Shown: positions 18,187-27,195, counted from the first letter of the stretch. The stretch: DNA of 64,000 nt from Pseudomonas sp. W4I3 (GCF_030816195.1 NZ_JAUSXS010000001.1:5293501-5357500); one strand, 5' to 3'. Notes: a model not told the origin generated them from the letters alone. Made by a program: numbers and translations.

Positions 18187-18789
18187 ATGAAACTGTACTT
18201 TTCACCCAATGCCTGCTCGCTCGCCCCCCATATCGTCCTGCTGGAACTGGCCTTGCCTTTCGAGCTGATACGCGTGGACAACCAGGCCAAGACCACGGCC
18301 GATGGAAAGGACTTCCTGCAGATCAACCCCAAGGGTTACGTGGCGGCACTGCAACTGGACAACGGCCAGGTGCTGACCGAAGCCAGCGCGATCCTGCAAT
18401 ACCTCGCCGACCTGCAGCCCGATGCCCATCTGGCCCCGGCCAACGGCAGCTGGGAGCGCGTGCGCTTGCAGGAATGGCTGAATTTCATCGCTACCGAGAT
18501 GCATGGCGGGCTCGCCGTGTTTTTCAACCCTGCGATACAGGGAGAGGTGCGGGCGATGTTCCTGACCACGTTGTTCAAACGTTTTGCGGTGCTGGTGCGG
18601 ACGCTGGAGCAGCAGGACTACTTGCTGGGCGCGCGGTATTCGGTCGCGGATGCGTATCTGTTTGTGGTGCTGCGTTGGGCGGCGGTTCATGGGATTGAGC
18701 TGACGCAGTGGCCTGCATTGGTGGCGTTTGAGCAACGGATGGGCGAGCGGCCTGCCGTCATTGCGGCGTTGGCAGCGGAAAACCCATGA
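18187..18789 (+). CDS. gstA: Glutathione transferase GstA (beta class)
   Basis: Beta-class GST of 200 residues. Cys10 in FSPNACSLAPH is the family's mixed-disulfide cysteine, NPKGYVAAL carries the cis-proline loop equivalent and EASAILQYLADL the glutathione gamma-glutamyl contact. Conjugates or reduces electrophiles in the cytosol or periplasm. GAGAGGGT precedes the ATG. Divergent from a LysR gene that probably controls it. Confidence 0.92.
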   Translation: MKLYFSPNACSLAPHIVLLELALPFELIRVDNQAKTTADGKDFLQINPKGYVAALQLDNGQVLTEASAILQYLADLQPDAHLAPANGSWERVRLQEWLNFIATEMHGGLAVFFNPAIQGEVRAMFLTTLFKRFAVLVRTLEQQDYLLGARYSVADAYLFVVLRWAAVHGIELTQWPALVAFEQRMGERPAVIAALAAENP

Positions 18790-18810
18790 GCTGACCGCTG
18801 ATCAAGCGCT

Positions 18811-18836
18811 GGCGAGGAAGCGGCTCCCTCGCCACA
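18811..18836. repeat. REP-like hairpin
   Basis: Inverted GGCGAGG ... CCCTCGCC separated by a short loop, in the 51-bp gap between the convergent gstA and sulfonate-binding genes. Looks like a half REPIN of the TGTGGCGAGGGAGC type; may help terminate both transcripts. Confidence 0.55.
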
Positions 18837-18840
18837 GGGC

Positions 18841-19782
18841 TTATGGTCCCTTGAACACAACTTGCTGCACATCGATCTTTTTCGGGATCAAGGCATTGGC
18901 GAAAAACAGGTCGGCGGTGCGTTGCTGGTTGGCGATGTCGATCGCTTGCAGCGGGCGGATCGGCTCGGGCGAGCGGTGCTCGAAGTAGCGCTTGACCACG
19001 GCCGGTGGCAGGCCCAGGGTCTTGGCCATCAGCGCGATGCTGTCTTCGGGTTGGTCGAGGGACAGACGCTGCGCCTTGGCGAGGGTATGCAGAATCGCGG
19101 CAATCGCCTGGGGGTTTTGCCTGGCGAACGCGCTGCTGGCCACAAAGAAACTGCCGGCTGGGTTGAGGCCTTCGCCGGTGCCCAGCACGCGCGCGGCACC
19201 GTCGACCACAGCGGCTGAGTAGTAAGGGTCCCATATCACCCAGGCGTCCACCTTGCCCTGCTCGAACGCAGCGCGCCCGTCGGAAGGCGACAGGTACACC
19301 ACGTTCACGTCCTTCCACTGCAAGCCGGCACGCAACAGGCTCTTGAGGAATAGATTATGCGAACTGGAGCCCTTGAGCAGCGCCACGCGCTTGCCCTTGA
19401 GTTCAGCCACGCTCTGGATCGCGCTGGTGTTGGGCACGAGGATAGCTTCGGCCTGGCCTTCATTGGGCTCGACGGCGATGTACTGCAGCTCGATACCGGC
19501 GGCCTGGGCGAAAATCGGCGGGATGTCGCCGATATTGCCGATGTCCAGGCTGCCCGCGTTCAACGCCTCGATCAGCGGCGGGCCACCGAGGAATTCGGTC
19601 CACTGCACCTGAGTGCCGGGCAGCGCCGCTTCGAAGAGCTTGTGCTCACGGGCAAGCACCATGCTCACCGAGCTTTTCTGATAGCCGATGCGCAGCGTGG
19701 GAGGATCGGCGGCCTGCACGTTAGCGGCGACAAGCGAAAGAAAGGCGAGAGCAATCATCTTCAGGTGTTTGAGTGTTTTCAT
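18841..19782 (-). CDS. Aliphatic sulfonate ABC transporter substrate-binding protein (SsuA-like)
   Basis: Periplasmic binding protein of 313 residues with a signal peptide (residues 1-24, MKTLKHLKMIALAFLSLVAA then NVQA-A). The body shows the SsuA/NrtT fold: LRIGYQKSS, GGPPLIEALNAGSLDIGNIGD, LLKGSSSHN, WVIWDPYYSAA. It would bind sulfonates or a related anion. No permease or ATPase is next to it. Its start overlaps the stop of an ECF sigma gene by four bases. The weak initiation region suggests translational coupling. Confidence 0.88.
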   Translation of the reverse strand: MKTLKHLKMIALAFLSLVAANVQAADPPTLRIGYQKSSVSMVLAREHKLFEAALPGTQVQWTEFLGGPPLIEALNAGSLDIGNIGDIPPIFAQAAGIELQYIAVEPNEGQAEAILVPNTSAIQSVAELKGKRVALLKGSSSHNLFLKSLLRAGLQWKDVNVVYLSPSDGRAAFEQGKVDAWVIWDPYYSAAVVDGAARVLGTGEGLNPAGSFFVASSAFARQNPQAIAAILHTLAKAQRLSLDQPEDSIALMAKTLGLPPAVVKRYFEHRSPEPIRPLQAIDIANQQRTADLFFANALIPKKIDVQQVVFKGP

Positions 19783-20291
19783 GTAAAGCCTCGTGGTGAA
19801 TGCAGGCGGCGCAGCGCCTGCGCCGAATAGTCGCTGACCGAGCGCTGGGAAATGCCCAGCTCGGTGGCAATTTGCGGGTAGGTCAAACCATTGAGTCGCG
19901 AGAGCAGGAAGGTGGCCTTGACCTTGGCCGGCCAGCCGTCGAGCAACCGGTCGATGGCCTGCAAGGTTTCCAGCTGCTGGACCAGCGCGTCGGGGGATGA
20001 CGTGCAACTGGCGTCGTCGTGATCCAGGTCGTCCAGGTAAGCGCGCTCCAGGTCGCGGCGGCGCCACAGCTGGTACATCAGGCGCTGGGCGATGGTGGTG
20101 AGCAAGGCGCGGGGCTGGCGGATCGGCTCCGCGTCGGGTGAACGCAGAAGCTGGACAAAGGCGTCGGCAGCGATGTCTTCGGCGTGTGCGCGGGAATCGA
20201 GGTGGCGGTGCAAACGGCTGCACAGCCAAGCGTAATGACTGTGGAACAATCCGCCCACGTAGTCGCTGTGAAGAGTATCGGCGCCGGACAT
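19779..20291 (-). CDS. ECF RNA polymerase sigma factor (FecI-like)
   Basis: ECF sigma factor of 170 residues: region 2 (HAEDIAADAFVQLL... PRALLTTIAQRLMYQLWRR) and region 4 (LNGLTYPQIATELGISQRSVSDY). Closest type is FecI/iron-starvation-like. No anti-sigma (FecR) gene and no TonB-dependent receptor are next to it. It is followed, with a four-base overlap, by a sulfonate-binding protein. An AT-rich stretch of about 60 bp lies upstream (20340-20400) and may hold the promoter. Confidence 0.88.
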   Translation of the reverse strand: MSGADTLHSDYVGGLFHSHYAWLCSRLHRHLDSRAHAEDIAADAFVQLLRSPDAEPIRQPRALLTTIAQRLMYQLWRRRDLERAYLDDLDHDDASCTSSPDALVQQLETLQAIDRLLDGWPAKVKATFLLSRLNGLTYPQIATELGISQRSVSDYSAQALRRLHSPRGFT

Positions 20292-20399
20292 AGTGGCTCC
20301 ATCTGAGTAGGTTGCACGGTATGTCCGGTGTTCCGGTGGAGCGATCCTAACAAGCGCTCTTATTCTTTAATAATATTTAAAAGTCATCTCTATATAACT

Positions 20400-21191
20400 T
20401 TATACAAGGACAGGGTAGCCGCTGTCTTCGGCCTGCTGCTGGTAATCGAGCAGTACGCGGTAGTCGTCCTCGCTAGCCGACAGCACGGCTTGCAAGCCCA
20501 GCGTTTCACCCACCTGCGGCAGATCGCGCAGCGCAAGGTTCATCGCTTCGCGAATCTGCTCCAGGCGCTCATCGCTCAAACTCCGAGGGCCGATATAGGG
20601 CAATGTCGGGCTCGGCGCGCTGCGGCTGACGATGCGCAGCCCAGCCACTTCGACGGGCGCGAAACGGGCCAGGTAATCGAACGTGACGCTGTCGATGGCG
20701 GCCAGGTCGGCGCGGCCTTCGCGCAGCCAGCGCAAGCTTTCACGGTGGGCGCCGCTGATACCGACACTGGCGAAGAAACGACCCTCCCGCTGCAACGGTG
20801 CCACGCGCTCGCGCAGCAAGTTCATGCCGCTGTTGGAATCGTGACCGTTGATCACCGCGCGGCTGTCGTAGAACTGTTGCAGGCAGGTGCGCGGGTTGTC
20901 CTCGCGGGTCAAGAGCAGGCTGCAATGCACGCCATCGCTACTATGGGGCAGTTCGTAGCGCGGGCGGCCAATCACCCGGACCTGGCCGCGCAGTTGGGTC
21001 ATCAACGGGTAGCCGCAGGTTTGGGCGACCAGCAGTTCGGGGGCCAGCCACAGGCTGTGCAGGTCCAGGTGGTCGGCGCGGCGACGCGTCAGCCCCAATC
21101 GTTCAAAGATGCGTTCCAGCCACTGCTGGCTGGACTTGCGCACCTGTTCCGGTGCGACATACATCAGCAACTCGGCGTAGTGATCACTCAT
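20400..21191 (-). CDS. Cytosolic PhnD-like substrate-binding domain protein
   Basis: Protein of 263 residues with the phosphate/phosphonate (PhnD-type) periplasmic-binding fold: GYPLMTQLRGQVRVIGRP, NGHDSNSGMNLLRE, FFASVGISGAHRESL and RADLAAIDSVTFDYL. There is no signal peptide or lipobox, so unlike transport partners it should stay in the cytoplasm. It starts 9 bp after the fatty acid desaturase gene on the same strand. Ligand unknown; it may be a soluble sensor or enzyme-like homologue. Confidence 0.82.
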   Translation of the reverse strand: MSDHYAELLMYVAPEQVRKSSQQWLERIFERLGLTRRRADHLDLHSLWLAPELLVAQTCGYPLMTQLRGQVRVIGRPRYELPHSSDGVHCSLLLTREDNPRTCLQQFYDSRAVINGHDSNSGMNLLRERVAPLQREGRFFASVGISGAHRESLRWLREGRADLAAIDSVTFDYLARFAPVEVAGLRIVSRSAPSPTLPYIGPRSLSDERLEQIREAMNLALRDLPQVGETLGLQAVLSASEDDYRVLLDYQQQAEDSGYPVLV

Positions 21192-21200
21192 GCTCGCTTC

Positions 21201-22130
21201 TCATGCAAAGGGATGCCGGGGACTGTCGATGGCCTTGACGCCGTAGCGCCCCATGAACTGGCCATAACCCTGCACGACGAAACCGCCGCTGCGCGCCACC
21301 CACTGTGCACGCCGCGCACGGTACACCGTGGGCAACACGTACCACGGCAGCCTCGGCAAGTCGTGGTGCACCAGGTGCAAATTGTTGTTGAGGAACAGCC
21401 AGCTCCATGGCCATGACGCTTCGTTGAGTACGGTGCGTTGTTCCGGCTGCGGGTGCGGTCGATGTTCGTAGTAGGAGCGGATCGACGCCAGGGACAACGC
21501 CGGCACGGTGACCAACAATACGTAATGCCACACCGGGAGTGCGCTGGCGTGGGCGATAAAACCCAGCATCAGGCAGGTGACGGCGCCATGGGCCAGCCAC
21601 ATTGGCCATGCGTGCGGCAGGCGTTGCCACTCATGACGAGCCAATCGGCTGATCGCCAGCGGTGCCGCCAGCACGAGGCGGCCCAGCAGGGTCTTGGTCA
21701 ACCAATGCACGCCACGCTCGAATACTGAGCTGCGGTCCCACTGCTGCTGGTTGAGGTAGCGACTTTCCGGGTCAATGCCCGGCAGGGTCAGGTCCTCGTC
21801 GTTGTGGTGCAGCAGGTGGCTGTCTCGATACAGGGTGTAGGGATACCACACGGCAAACGGCGCGTAGCCGAGCAATTTGTTCAGCCGCAGGGAGCGAGTG
21901 GGATGGCCGTGGAGCAATTCGTGTTGCAGTGACAACCACAAGGTCACCAGCGGGATCAGCAACAGCGTGCTCAGCCACACGCCGAGCCAGTGGCTGGCGA
22001 AGATCACCGCAAACCAACCGGCGTAGACGCCGATCAGCAGCAGCCAGGTCGGCCATTCGGTGCGCACGGTGAACCCTTGGCACAGGGCGTCGATTTCGCG
22101 GCGGTGGGTCGTATCCAGATAGTTGGCCAT
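21201..22130 (-). CDS. Fatty acid desaturase (membrane di-iron)
   Basis: Membrane-bound desaturase of 309 residues. Three histidine boxes are present: HELLHGH, DSHLLHH and HLVHHD, in hydrophobic surroundings with about four membrane spans. It introduces a double bond or hydroxyl into an acyl chain or a related lipid; the exact substrate is unknown. The start at 22130 was chosen because the upstream part of the frame is rich in non-family sequence. Operon with the PhnD-like gene downstream. Confidence 0.88.
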   Translation of the reverse strand: MANYLDTTHRREIDALCQGFTVRTEWPTWLLLIGVYAGWFAVIFASHWLGVWLSTLLLIPLVTLWLSLQHELLHGHPTRSLRLNKLLGYAPFAVWYPYTLYRDSHLLHHNDEDLTLPGIDPESRYLNQQQWDRSSVFERGVHWLTKTLLGRLVLAAPLAISRLARHEWQRLPHAWPMWLAHGAVTCLMLGFIAHASALPVWHYVLLVTVPALSLASIRSYYEHRPHPQPEQRTVLNEASWPWSWLFLNNNLHLVHHDLPRLPWYVLPTVYRARRAQWVARSGGFVVQGYGQFMGRYGVKAIDSPRHPFA

Positions 22131-22262
22131 CAGATGCTCAGAGCAAGTGTTTATCACTCTGTGCAACCACGCACGAAAATCTTGCAGAACCTTTGGTGCT
22201 GAGCTTAGAAGCAAAGGCTGCAACGGCTACACTGCCCGCCTCGCCCCTTGATTGGTTTGAAC

Positions 22263-22676
22263 ATGCACATCGAACTGCTGGCAGCGCCGCTATGGCCGCT
22301 GCTGAACAAGTTTTACCGCAGCCACAATTCGTCGATGAAGGCGCTCAAGGGCGGGCAACTGTGGGTGGCAAGGGACACGGACATCGTTGCCGGGTTGTGC
22401 CTGACACCCGTGGTCGGTGGGCAGTGGCTGACGGGCGTGTTCGTCGACCCGGCCTATCGCGGCCAGGGGCTGGCAGCGCGGTTGATCCACCAGGCCGTGG
22501 CGCAGGTGGACGGCACGGTATGGCTGCTGTGCCACCCAGACCTTGAACCGCTGTACCAGCGCATGGGTTTTTCTCAAGACACCGTGCTGCCGCAGTCGCT
22601 CAGCGAACGACTGGTGCGCTACAAGCGCAACAAACCGATGATTGCGATGGGCTTGAATGCCCTGGATGAGGGATAA
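22263..22676 (+). CDS. GNAT family N-acetyltransferase
   Basis: Short GNAT of 137 residues. The acetyl-CoA motif VDPAYRGQGLAARLIHQAV is at about residues 62-80 and LEPLYQRMGF in motif B. Substrate unknown. ATG 22263 is used; a TTG 15 bases upstream is possible and no strong ribosome site separates the two. Confidence 0.85.
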   Translation: MHIELLAAPLWPLLNKFYRSHNSSMKALKGGQLWVARDTDIVAGLCLTPVVGGQWLTGVFVDPAYRGQGLAARLIHQAVAQVDGTVWLLCHPDLEPLYQRMGFSQDTVLPQSLSERLVRYKRNKPMIAMGLNALDEG

Positions 22677-22720
22677 CCACTGCGGGGGCGATCAAGAAGC
22701 AGCACAAGCGAGAAGTCATC

Positions 22721-22813
22721 TGTGGCGAGGGAGCTTGCTCGCGCTGGACTGCGCAGCAGGCCCATTGTTTGGGGCCGCTTCGCGCCCCAGCGCGAGCAAG
22801 CTCCCTCGCCACA
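22721..22813. repeat. REPIN (TGTGGCGAGGGAGC type)
   Basis: Inverted pair TGTGGCGAGGGAGCTTGCTCG ends at both sides of a 93-bp palindrome between the convergent GNAT and def genes (22721-22813). A different REP family from the GTGGGAGGGGG type found elsewhere in the window. Confidence 0.88.
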
Positions 22814-22845
22814 GGTACGGTGTTCGCCGGGGTTGCTTCGAGGGG

Positions 22846-23385
22846 TTATTCGTCAGCCGTTGGGTCCATGTCGGGGAACATAACGTCGATAAACCCGAAC
22901 TTGCTGAAGTCGGTAATCCGCGACGGGTACAAGCGGCCAATCAGGTGATCGCATTCATGCTGCACCACCCGCGCATGGAAGCCGTCGGCGAAGCGTACGA
23001 TCGGCTCACCCTTGGGGTCGAAACCTTCGTAGCGGATCTGCTGATAACGGTTCACGGCGCCACGCAGGCCGGGGACAGACAGGCAGCCCTCATATCCCTC
23101 TTCCAGTATCGGGCTGAGCGGCGTGATCAACGGGTTGATCAGGATGGTCTGCGGCACCGGTGGTGCGTCGGGGTAGCGTTCGCTGGCCTCGAAACCAAAG
23201 ATCACCAGTTGCAGATCCACGCCGATCTGCGGCGCGGCCAGGCCGACACCGCCCACGTGCTCCATGGTCTGGAACATGTCATCGATCAGTTGCCACAGTT
23301 CGGGGCTGTCGAACATTTCCGGCGGCACTGGCGGGGCAATGCGCAGCAGACGTTCATCGCCCATTTTCAGGATTTCACGGATCAT
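22846..23385 (-). CDS. def: Peptide deformylase (second, non-fmt-linked type)
   Basis: Metallo-enzyme of 179 residues removing the formyl group from nascent proteins. All three motifs are intact: GVGLAAPQIG, EGCLSVPG (metal Cys) and QHECDHLIG (metal His pair and catalytic Glu). It is not next to fmt, so it is probably a paralogue of the housekeeping enzyme. Its ATG overlaps the stop of the yihY-like gene by four bases. Confidence 0.93.
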   Translation of the reverse strand: MIREILKMGDERLLRIAPPVPPEMFDSPELWQLIDDMFQTMEHVGGVGLAAPQIGVDLQLVIFGFEASERYPDAPPVPQTILINPLITPLSPILEEGYEGCLSVPGLRGAVNRYQQIRYEGFDPKGEPIVRFADGFHARVVQHECDHLIGRLYPSRITDFSKFGFIDVMFPDMDPTADE

Positions 23386-24335
23386 TGATCGGGCTCGATG
23401 ATAGGTTTGGAATGGTCCCGGCCCAGGCCTGAGACATGTTGTTTTTCGCCGGCATGGCCCGGTTCGCCGATTTCCTTCTCACCGGGGTCCTTGCCTTCGG
23501 CGGACATGTGTTCGATCACAGCATTCATCTCCGCGCCGAGCAACAGCACCGCGGCGGAGATATAGAAATACAGCAGCAGGACGATGATCGCACCGATACT
23601 GCCATACATGGCGTTGTAGTCGGCGAATGTCTTGACGTAGTAGCCAAAACCGAGGGAAGCGACGATCCACACCACCACTGCCAATACGGAACCTGGGGTA
23701 ATGAAGCGAAACTCCTGCTCGACGTCGGGCATCACGTAGTACATGAGGGCCACGGCAAACATCAGCAGGATCACGATCAGCGGCCAGCGCAGGATGGTCC
23801 ACAGCGTGACGACGAACTCCTGCATGCCGATCTGCCCCGCCAGCCATTCCATCACCTGCGGGCCGAGCACCATCAGCGCGGCGGCGGCCAGCAGCATGCC
23901 GGCAATGCCGATGGTGTAGAATATCGACAGCGGGAACCGCTTCCAGATCGGGCGCCCTTCCACCACGTCATAGGCCGCGTTCATCGCGCTCATCATCAGG
24001 CGCACGCCGGCGGATGCGGTCCACAGGGCGATCACGATACCCACCGACAGCAGCCCACCCTTGGATTGCTGCAATTGGTCGATCACCGGGTTGACCTGCT
24101 CCAGCGCCTGGGGCGGCAGCACCAACTCCGACTGCAGGCGCAGCCAGGTGAAGAAGTCCGGCAGATGCAGGAAACCGATCAGCGCAATCAGGAACAGCAG
24201 AAAGGGAAACAGCGAGAACAGCATCTGGTAGGCCAATGCGGACGCGTAGGTCGGCATCTCGTCATCGACGAATTCGGTGACAGTGCGCACCAGCACCTTG
24301 TGCAGCTTGAGACCATCAAGTACCGGAAAAATCAT
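23382..24335 (-). CDS. YihY/BrkB family inner-membrane protein
   Basis: Membrane protein of 317 residues with about six transmembrane segments of the YihY/virulence factor BrkB family; SALAYQMLFSLFPFLLFL and LWTASAGVRLMMSAMNAAYD are characteristic. The C-terminal 45 residues are charged and cytosolic. Despite older annotation as RNase BN, the family has no proven nuclease activity. Transport of a small molecule is a guess. Coupled to def (overlap 23382-23385). Confidence 0.9.
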   Translation of the reverse strand: MIFPVLDGLKLHKVLVRTVTEFVDDEMPTYASALAYQMLFSLFPFLLFLIALIGFLHLPDFFTWLRLQSELVLPPQALEQVNPVIDQLQQSKGGLLSVGIVIALWTASAGVRLMMSAMNAAYDVVEGRPIWKRFPLSIFYTIGIAGMLLAAAALMVLGPQVMEWLAGQIGMQEFVVTLWTILRWPLIVILLMFAVALMYYVMPDVEQEFRFITPGSVLAVVVWIVASLGFGYYVKTFADYNAMYGSIGAIIVLLLYFYISAAVLLLGAEMNAVIEHMSAEGKDPGEKEIGEPGHAGEKQHVSGLGRDHSKPIIEPDQ

Positions 24336-24456
24336 AGCGTCTCCTTTCGCCGCAAAAAGGTTGAGTTCGCGGGCGACTCAGGGGCCGTTTTCTACATCAA
24401 AGTAGCCCATTTGGCGACTTTGAAACAATTTCCAAACTTTAGTTGCAGCAGCGGAT

Positions 24457-24484
24457 ACAAAAACGGCCATCCGTGGATGGCCGT
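24457..24484 (-). terminator. Rho-independent terminator of the csbD-like gene
   Basis: Hairpin with 10-bp arms (24463-24472 and 24475-24484, ACGGCCATCC / GGATGGCCGT) followed on the minus strand by a T run (24457-24462). It lies 33 bp after the stop of the gene at 24517. Confidence 0.85.
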
Positions 24485-24516
24485 CGGGCTGCTGGGGGTC
24501 AGCCAGCCGAACCGTG

Positions 24517-24702
24517 TTACTCGGTCGCTTTTTTCACCGCGTCCTTGGTCTTGCCCACTGCCTGCTGTGCTTCACCTTTCTTTTCCTGGATCACACCTTC
24601 AGCACGCAGTTTGTCGTTATCTGTAACCTTGCCCACACCTTGTTTGATGTTACCGACTGCTTCGTTAGCCAGGCCTTTTGCCTTATCGGAAGTGCTGCCC
24701 AT
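24517..24702 (-). CDS. CsbD family stress protein
   Basis: Small hydrophilic protein of 61 residues with the CsbD pattern (DKAKGLANEAVGNIKQGVG, EKKGEAQQAVGKTKDAVKK). The family is general-stress induced and of unknown mechanism. The ATG at 24702 has a good AGGAG site; an upstream in-frame ATG at 24741 would add 13 unrelated residues. Followed by a clear terminator. Confidence 0.93.
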   Translation of the reverse strand: MGSTSDKAKGLANEAVGNIKQGVGKVTDNDKLRAEGVIQEKKGEAQQAVGKTKDAVKKATE

Positions 24703-24901
24703 GGTATTACTCCTGATAACAATCAATTGGTTTTTGGTCACTACGTAGCGGTTGACTCGAAGCGAAGCGCCAGAGTTTCAATTATTTCAGCGGACATTTC
24801 ATCGAAAGGGGCAGGTTTGCCTTTATGTTTTGCGGCCAACCCACGAGAATGCCCGGCAGATTCAGGCTCGAACGCTGAATAACAGATCCCGTAGGAAGGT
24901 T

Positions 24902-25279
24902 ATGAAACTCAATAAAGCACAGGCCATCGCCCGCAGAAACCAGGAACTGGGCGGTGCCGTACTCGGCGTCAACAACTGCCATTTCACCGACCTGGACCCC
25001 AAACGCAACATCTGGTGGTTCGACCTGCCAGTGGTGCGGATTGGCGTGGGCCAGTACGAGTGGATCCACCTGTTGATGCACAACGCCGAGACCGACCAGT
25101 TGCTGCACCTGAAGGTGCCAACCGTGTTCCTGCGTGAAAACCTCGAAGGGCTGGTGGTGCGCAATGCCGGCAAGCGCAAGCCGGAAATCACCCTGGAACT
25201 GAGCGCCGACAAGGACTCGTTCCTCAAGGACGTGCGCCCTGCCGGTGCGGGAATCAGCTTCGCATCGTTTGCGGTATAA
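24902..25279 (+). CDS. Conserved hypothetical protein
   Basis: Protein of 125 residues that I do not recognise as a named family. It is soluble, with no signal peptide: MKLNKAQAIARRNQ at the start, a central RNIWWFDLPVVRIGVGQYEWIHLL stretch rich in aromatic residues, and KVPTVFLRENLEGLVVRN later. GGAAGG precedes the ATG. Base composition fits the neighbours, so it is probably a core Pseudomonas gene rather than part of the cassette that follows. Confidence 0.75.
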   Translation: MKLNKAQAIARRNQELGGAVLGVNNCHFTDLDPKRNIWWFDLPVVRIGVGQYEWIHLLMHNAETDQLLHLKVPTVFLRENLEGLVVRNAGKRKPEITLELSADKDSFLKDVRPAGAGISFASFAV

Positions 25280-25301
25280 ACCTTTGAGCGGTTATTGAGG
25301 C

Positions 25302-25863
25302 TCAAGCAAACACGTCGATCGCCGCTTGCTCATACAGCCAACGCACCACTGCCTGCACATGCTCATCGCCGGCCTGTTTCGACAATGCCTGCGCCAAAGT
25401 GAACGGCGTCGTGCCCTGCAATGCATGGATCAGAACGCGCACGGCCGGCAATGACTGACTACGCAACATGGCGCCGCCCGCAAACAGCAGCCCCGTGTCC
25501 TCATTCAACGCCAGCAAATACAGTGGGCTGTCGGCGCGTGCCTGAATCAGGCGTTGCCAGCATTCGGATCCGCCGGAACGCCCCAATGAGCGATCGCGAA
25601 TAACACCGTTGGCCGACAGCTTGAGCAACATCTGGATTTTGCTGTTGTCCCGGCATGCCATAGCGTTCGCTGTAGCCGTGGGTAAATGCGCGCAACTTCG
25701 TAGCGACGGTGCTGGAATGCTTCAGGCAGTAATCGCGAGTGAAGGTGATGCCTTCGGCGTCATTCACGGCGGCGGAGAGACTGACGAAGTGCTCCCAGAA
25801 AGCCGCCGGTATCGTTGGGGTATTTTTCGCATCAAACAGTTGGGCACGGGACGTGGCAGTCAT
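25302..25863 (-). pseudogene. Frameshifted hypothetical gene, last gene of the peptide cassette
   Basis: Two overlapping frames join into one protein of about 187 residues if one base is removed near 25650 (GCATGCCGGG on the minus strand). The first part runs from MTATSRAQLF at 25863 to ERYG, the second from RDNSKIQMLLKLS to the stop at 25302. I cannot assign a family; the end (LAQALSKQAGDEHVQAVVRWLYEQ, split) looks like a small winged-helix. An AGGTGA site precedes the ATG, which is 12 bp after the MFS stop. It may be a genuine pseudogene or a sequencing indel. Confidence 0.7.
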
Positions 25864-25875
25864 CGTTGTTCACCT

Positions 25876-27195
25876 TCAATCCGGGAAAGCATCAGGGTAG
25901 AAATCCTTGTAGATGTTCTTGATCTGCTCATCGCCCATCCCCAATACCCGCACCAATACCGCGCTGAACATGCAGGGGATGGCTGCAAGGATGATAAGCA
26001 GGCCAAGAGCGACCATGGCGTAGCTCACACCCAGCGTTTCGGAAAAGGCGCCCCCTACCAGCGCGCCGAAGGGAATCACCATTCCAGACACAAACGAAGT
26101 CGCCGACCCGATGCGGTTGCGGTAGCTGTCAGGTGTGGCCAGCATGCGCACGGTGGACGTATTGACGGTCACCATGACCAGACCGATGCCGCCGACAAGC
26201 AGCAAGGGCACCGTCACGCCGGCGAACCCTAGGGGCCGGGCATGTAAGAATTGGCTGAAAAGCCCGCACCCCACCATCGCCAGCCCCACCAGGAGAAAAC
26301 CGGCGAACACGACCCTCGGCCGACCCCAACGGAGATTGGCGCGCTTGACCAGAAACAGACTGCCGGCCAACAAGCCCACCGCGAAGGCGCCCTCGGTGAC
26401 GGCAATCAGCCACAAGTCCCCGGGAAACTGGCGGTTGATCAATACCGGAAACAACACGGCAAACAGGGGGTACAGCGAAAAGTTGACGATGAACGCCAGC
26501 AGGCTCAGGTTCCATTCGGGCTTGACCCGGTAAAGCGCGGTGAACCCTTCGCGGGTGCGTGTGTACCACGTCGCCAGGTACGACAACTGTTGCGCACCCG
26601 GTATGTGGCCTCTGGCAGGCGCCCTGACCAGTACAATCAGCGCCAGGGCCACGATCACTGCCAATGCATTCAGCCAGAGCGTACCCAATACGCCCAGCGG
26701 CCCCAGCAAGATCCCAGCCGCCAGCGGCCCCATCAGCGCGGACGACGAACCGACGATACTTCTCAGGCGCACTGCATCACTGACCCTGTGCGGGGCAACC
26801 AATACCGAGGCTAAGCTCATCTGAATCGGATCGCGAATACCGATGGCAACCCCGGAAATCGCCAGGCAGCTGGCGATCAGCCAGGGCAGGTAAAGATCCA
26901 GGGTGCCCAACGTTGCCAACGCCAGCGTCGTGGCAGCGCTGATGGTATAGCAGCCAACCAGCAAGCGATGCCGATCATACTGGTCGCCCAGCCAGCCAAA
27001 CACCGCGCGTGACAGCACGTCCGCCAGGGTGGCAACTGCGACGAAGCCTGCGAAGGCAAGCGGGTCAGCGGTTTTTCCCAGTACCCACCAGGCGATTGCG
27101 AACTGACCACAGCGCGTCCCCACAGCGTTGAGAAACGCGGCCAGCTGAATCAAGTAAAAATCGCGTCCCAGCCCGCCCAGTGACGGATTGCTCAT
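25876..27195 (-). CDS. MFS exporter (EntS/MFS_3-like) of the peptide cassette
   Basis: Membrane transporter of 439 residues, about 12 segments, with the MFS motif FGWLGDQYDRHRLLVG after segment 2. It resembles EntS-type and other drug/siderophore exporters. Its ATG overlaps the stop of the E1-rhodanese remnant (ATGA at 27192-27195), so it belongs to that operon. In microcin C-type clusters an MFS protein exports the product and gives self-immunity; the same role here is inference. The gene itself appears intact. Confidence 0.85.
   Translation of the reverse strand: MSNPSLGGLGRDFYLIQLAAFLNAVGTRCGQFAIAWWVLGKTADPLAFAGFVAVATLADVLSRAVFGWLGDQYDRHRLLVGCYTISAATTLALATLGTLDLYLPWLIASCLAISGVAIGIRDPIQMSLASVLVAPHRVSDAVRLRSIVGSSSALMGPLAAGILLGPLGVLGTLWLNALAVIVALALIVLVRAPARGHIPGAQQLSYLATWYTRTREGFTALYRVKPEWNLSLLAFIVNFSLYPLFAVLFPVLINRQFPGDLWLIAVTEGAFAVGLLAGSLFLVKRANLRWGRPRVVFAGFLLVGLAMVGCGLFSQFLHARPLGFAGVTVPLLLVGGIGLVMVTVNTSTVRMLATPDSYRNRIGSATSFVSGMVIPFGALVGGAFSETLGVSYAMVALGLLIILAAIPCMFSAVLVRVLGMGDEQIKNIYKDFYPDAFPD

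Noticed and set aside
23382..24335. Annotating the YihY-like gene as ribonuclease BN
   Set aside because: The old RNase BN label for this family is a misassignment; the protein is a membrane protein without nuclease motifs.
25501..25620. RMLATPDS in a shifted frame resembling VRMLATPDS of the adjacent MFS protein
   Set aside because: It falls after the frameshift point in a non-coding frame; no DNA-level duplication is seen, so it is chance.
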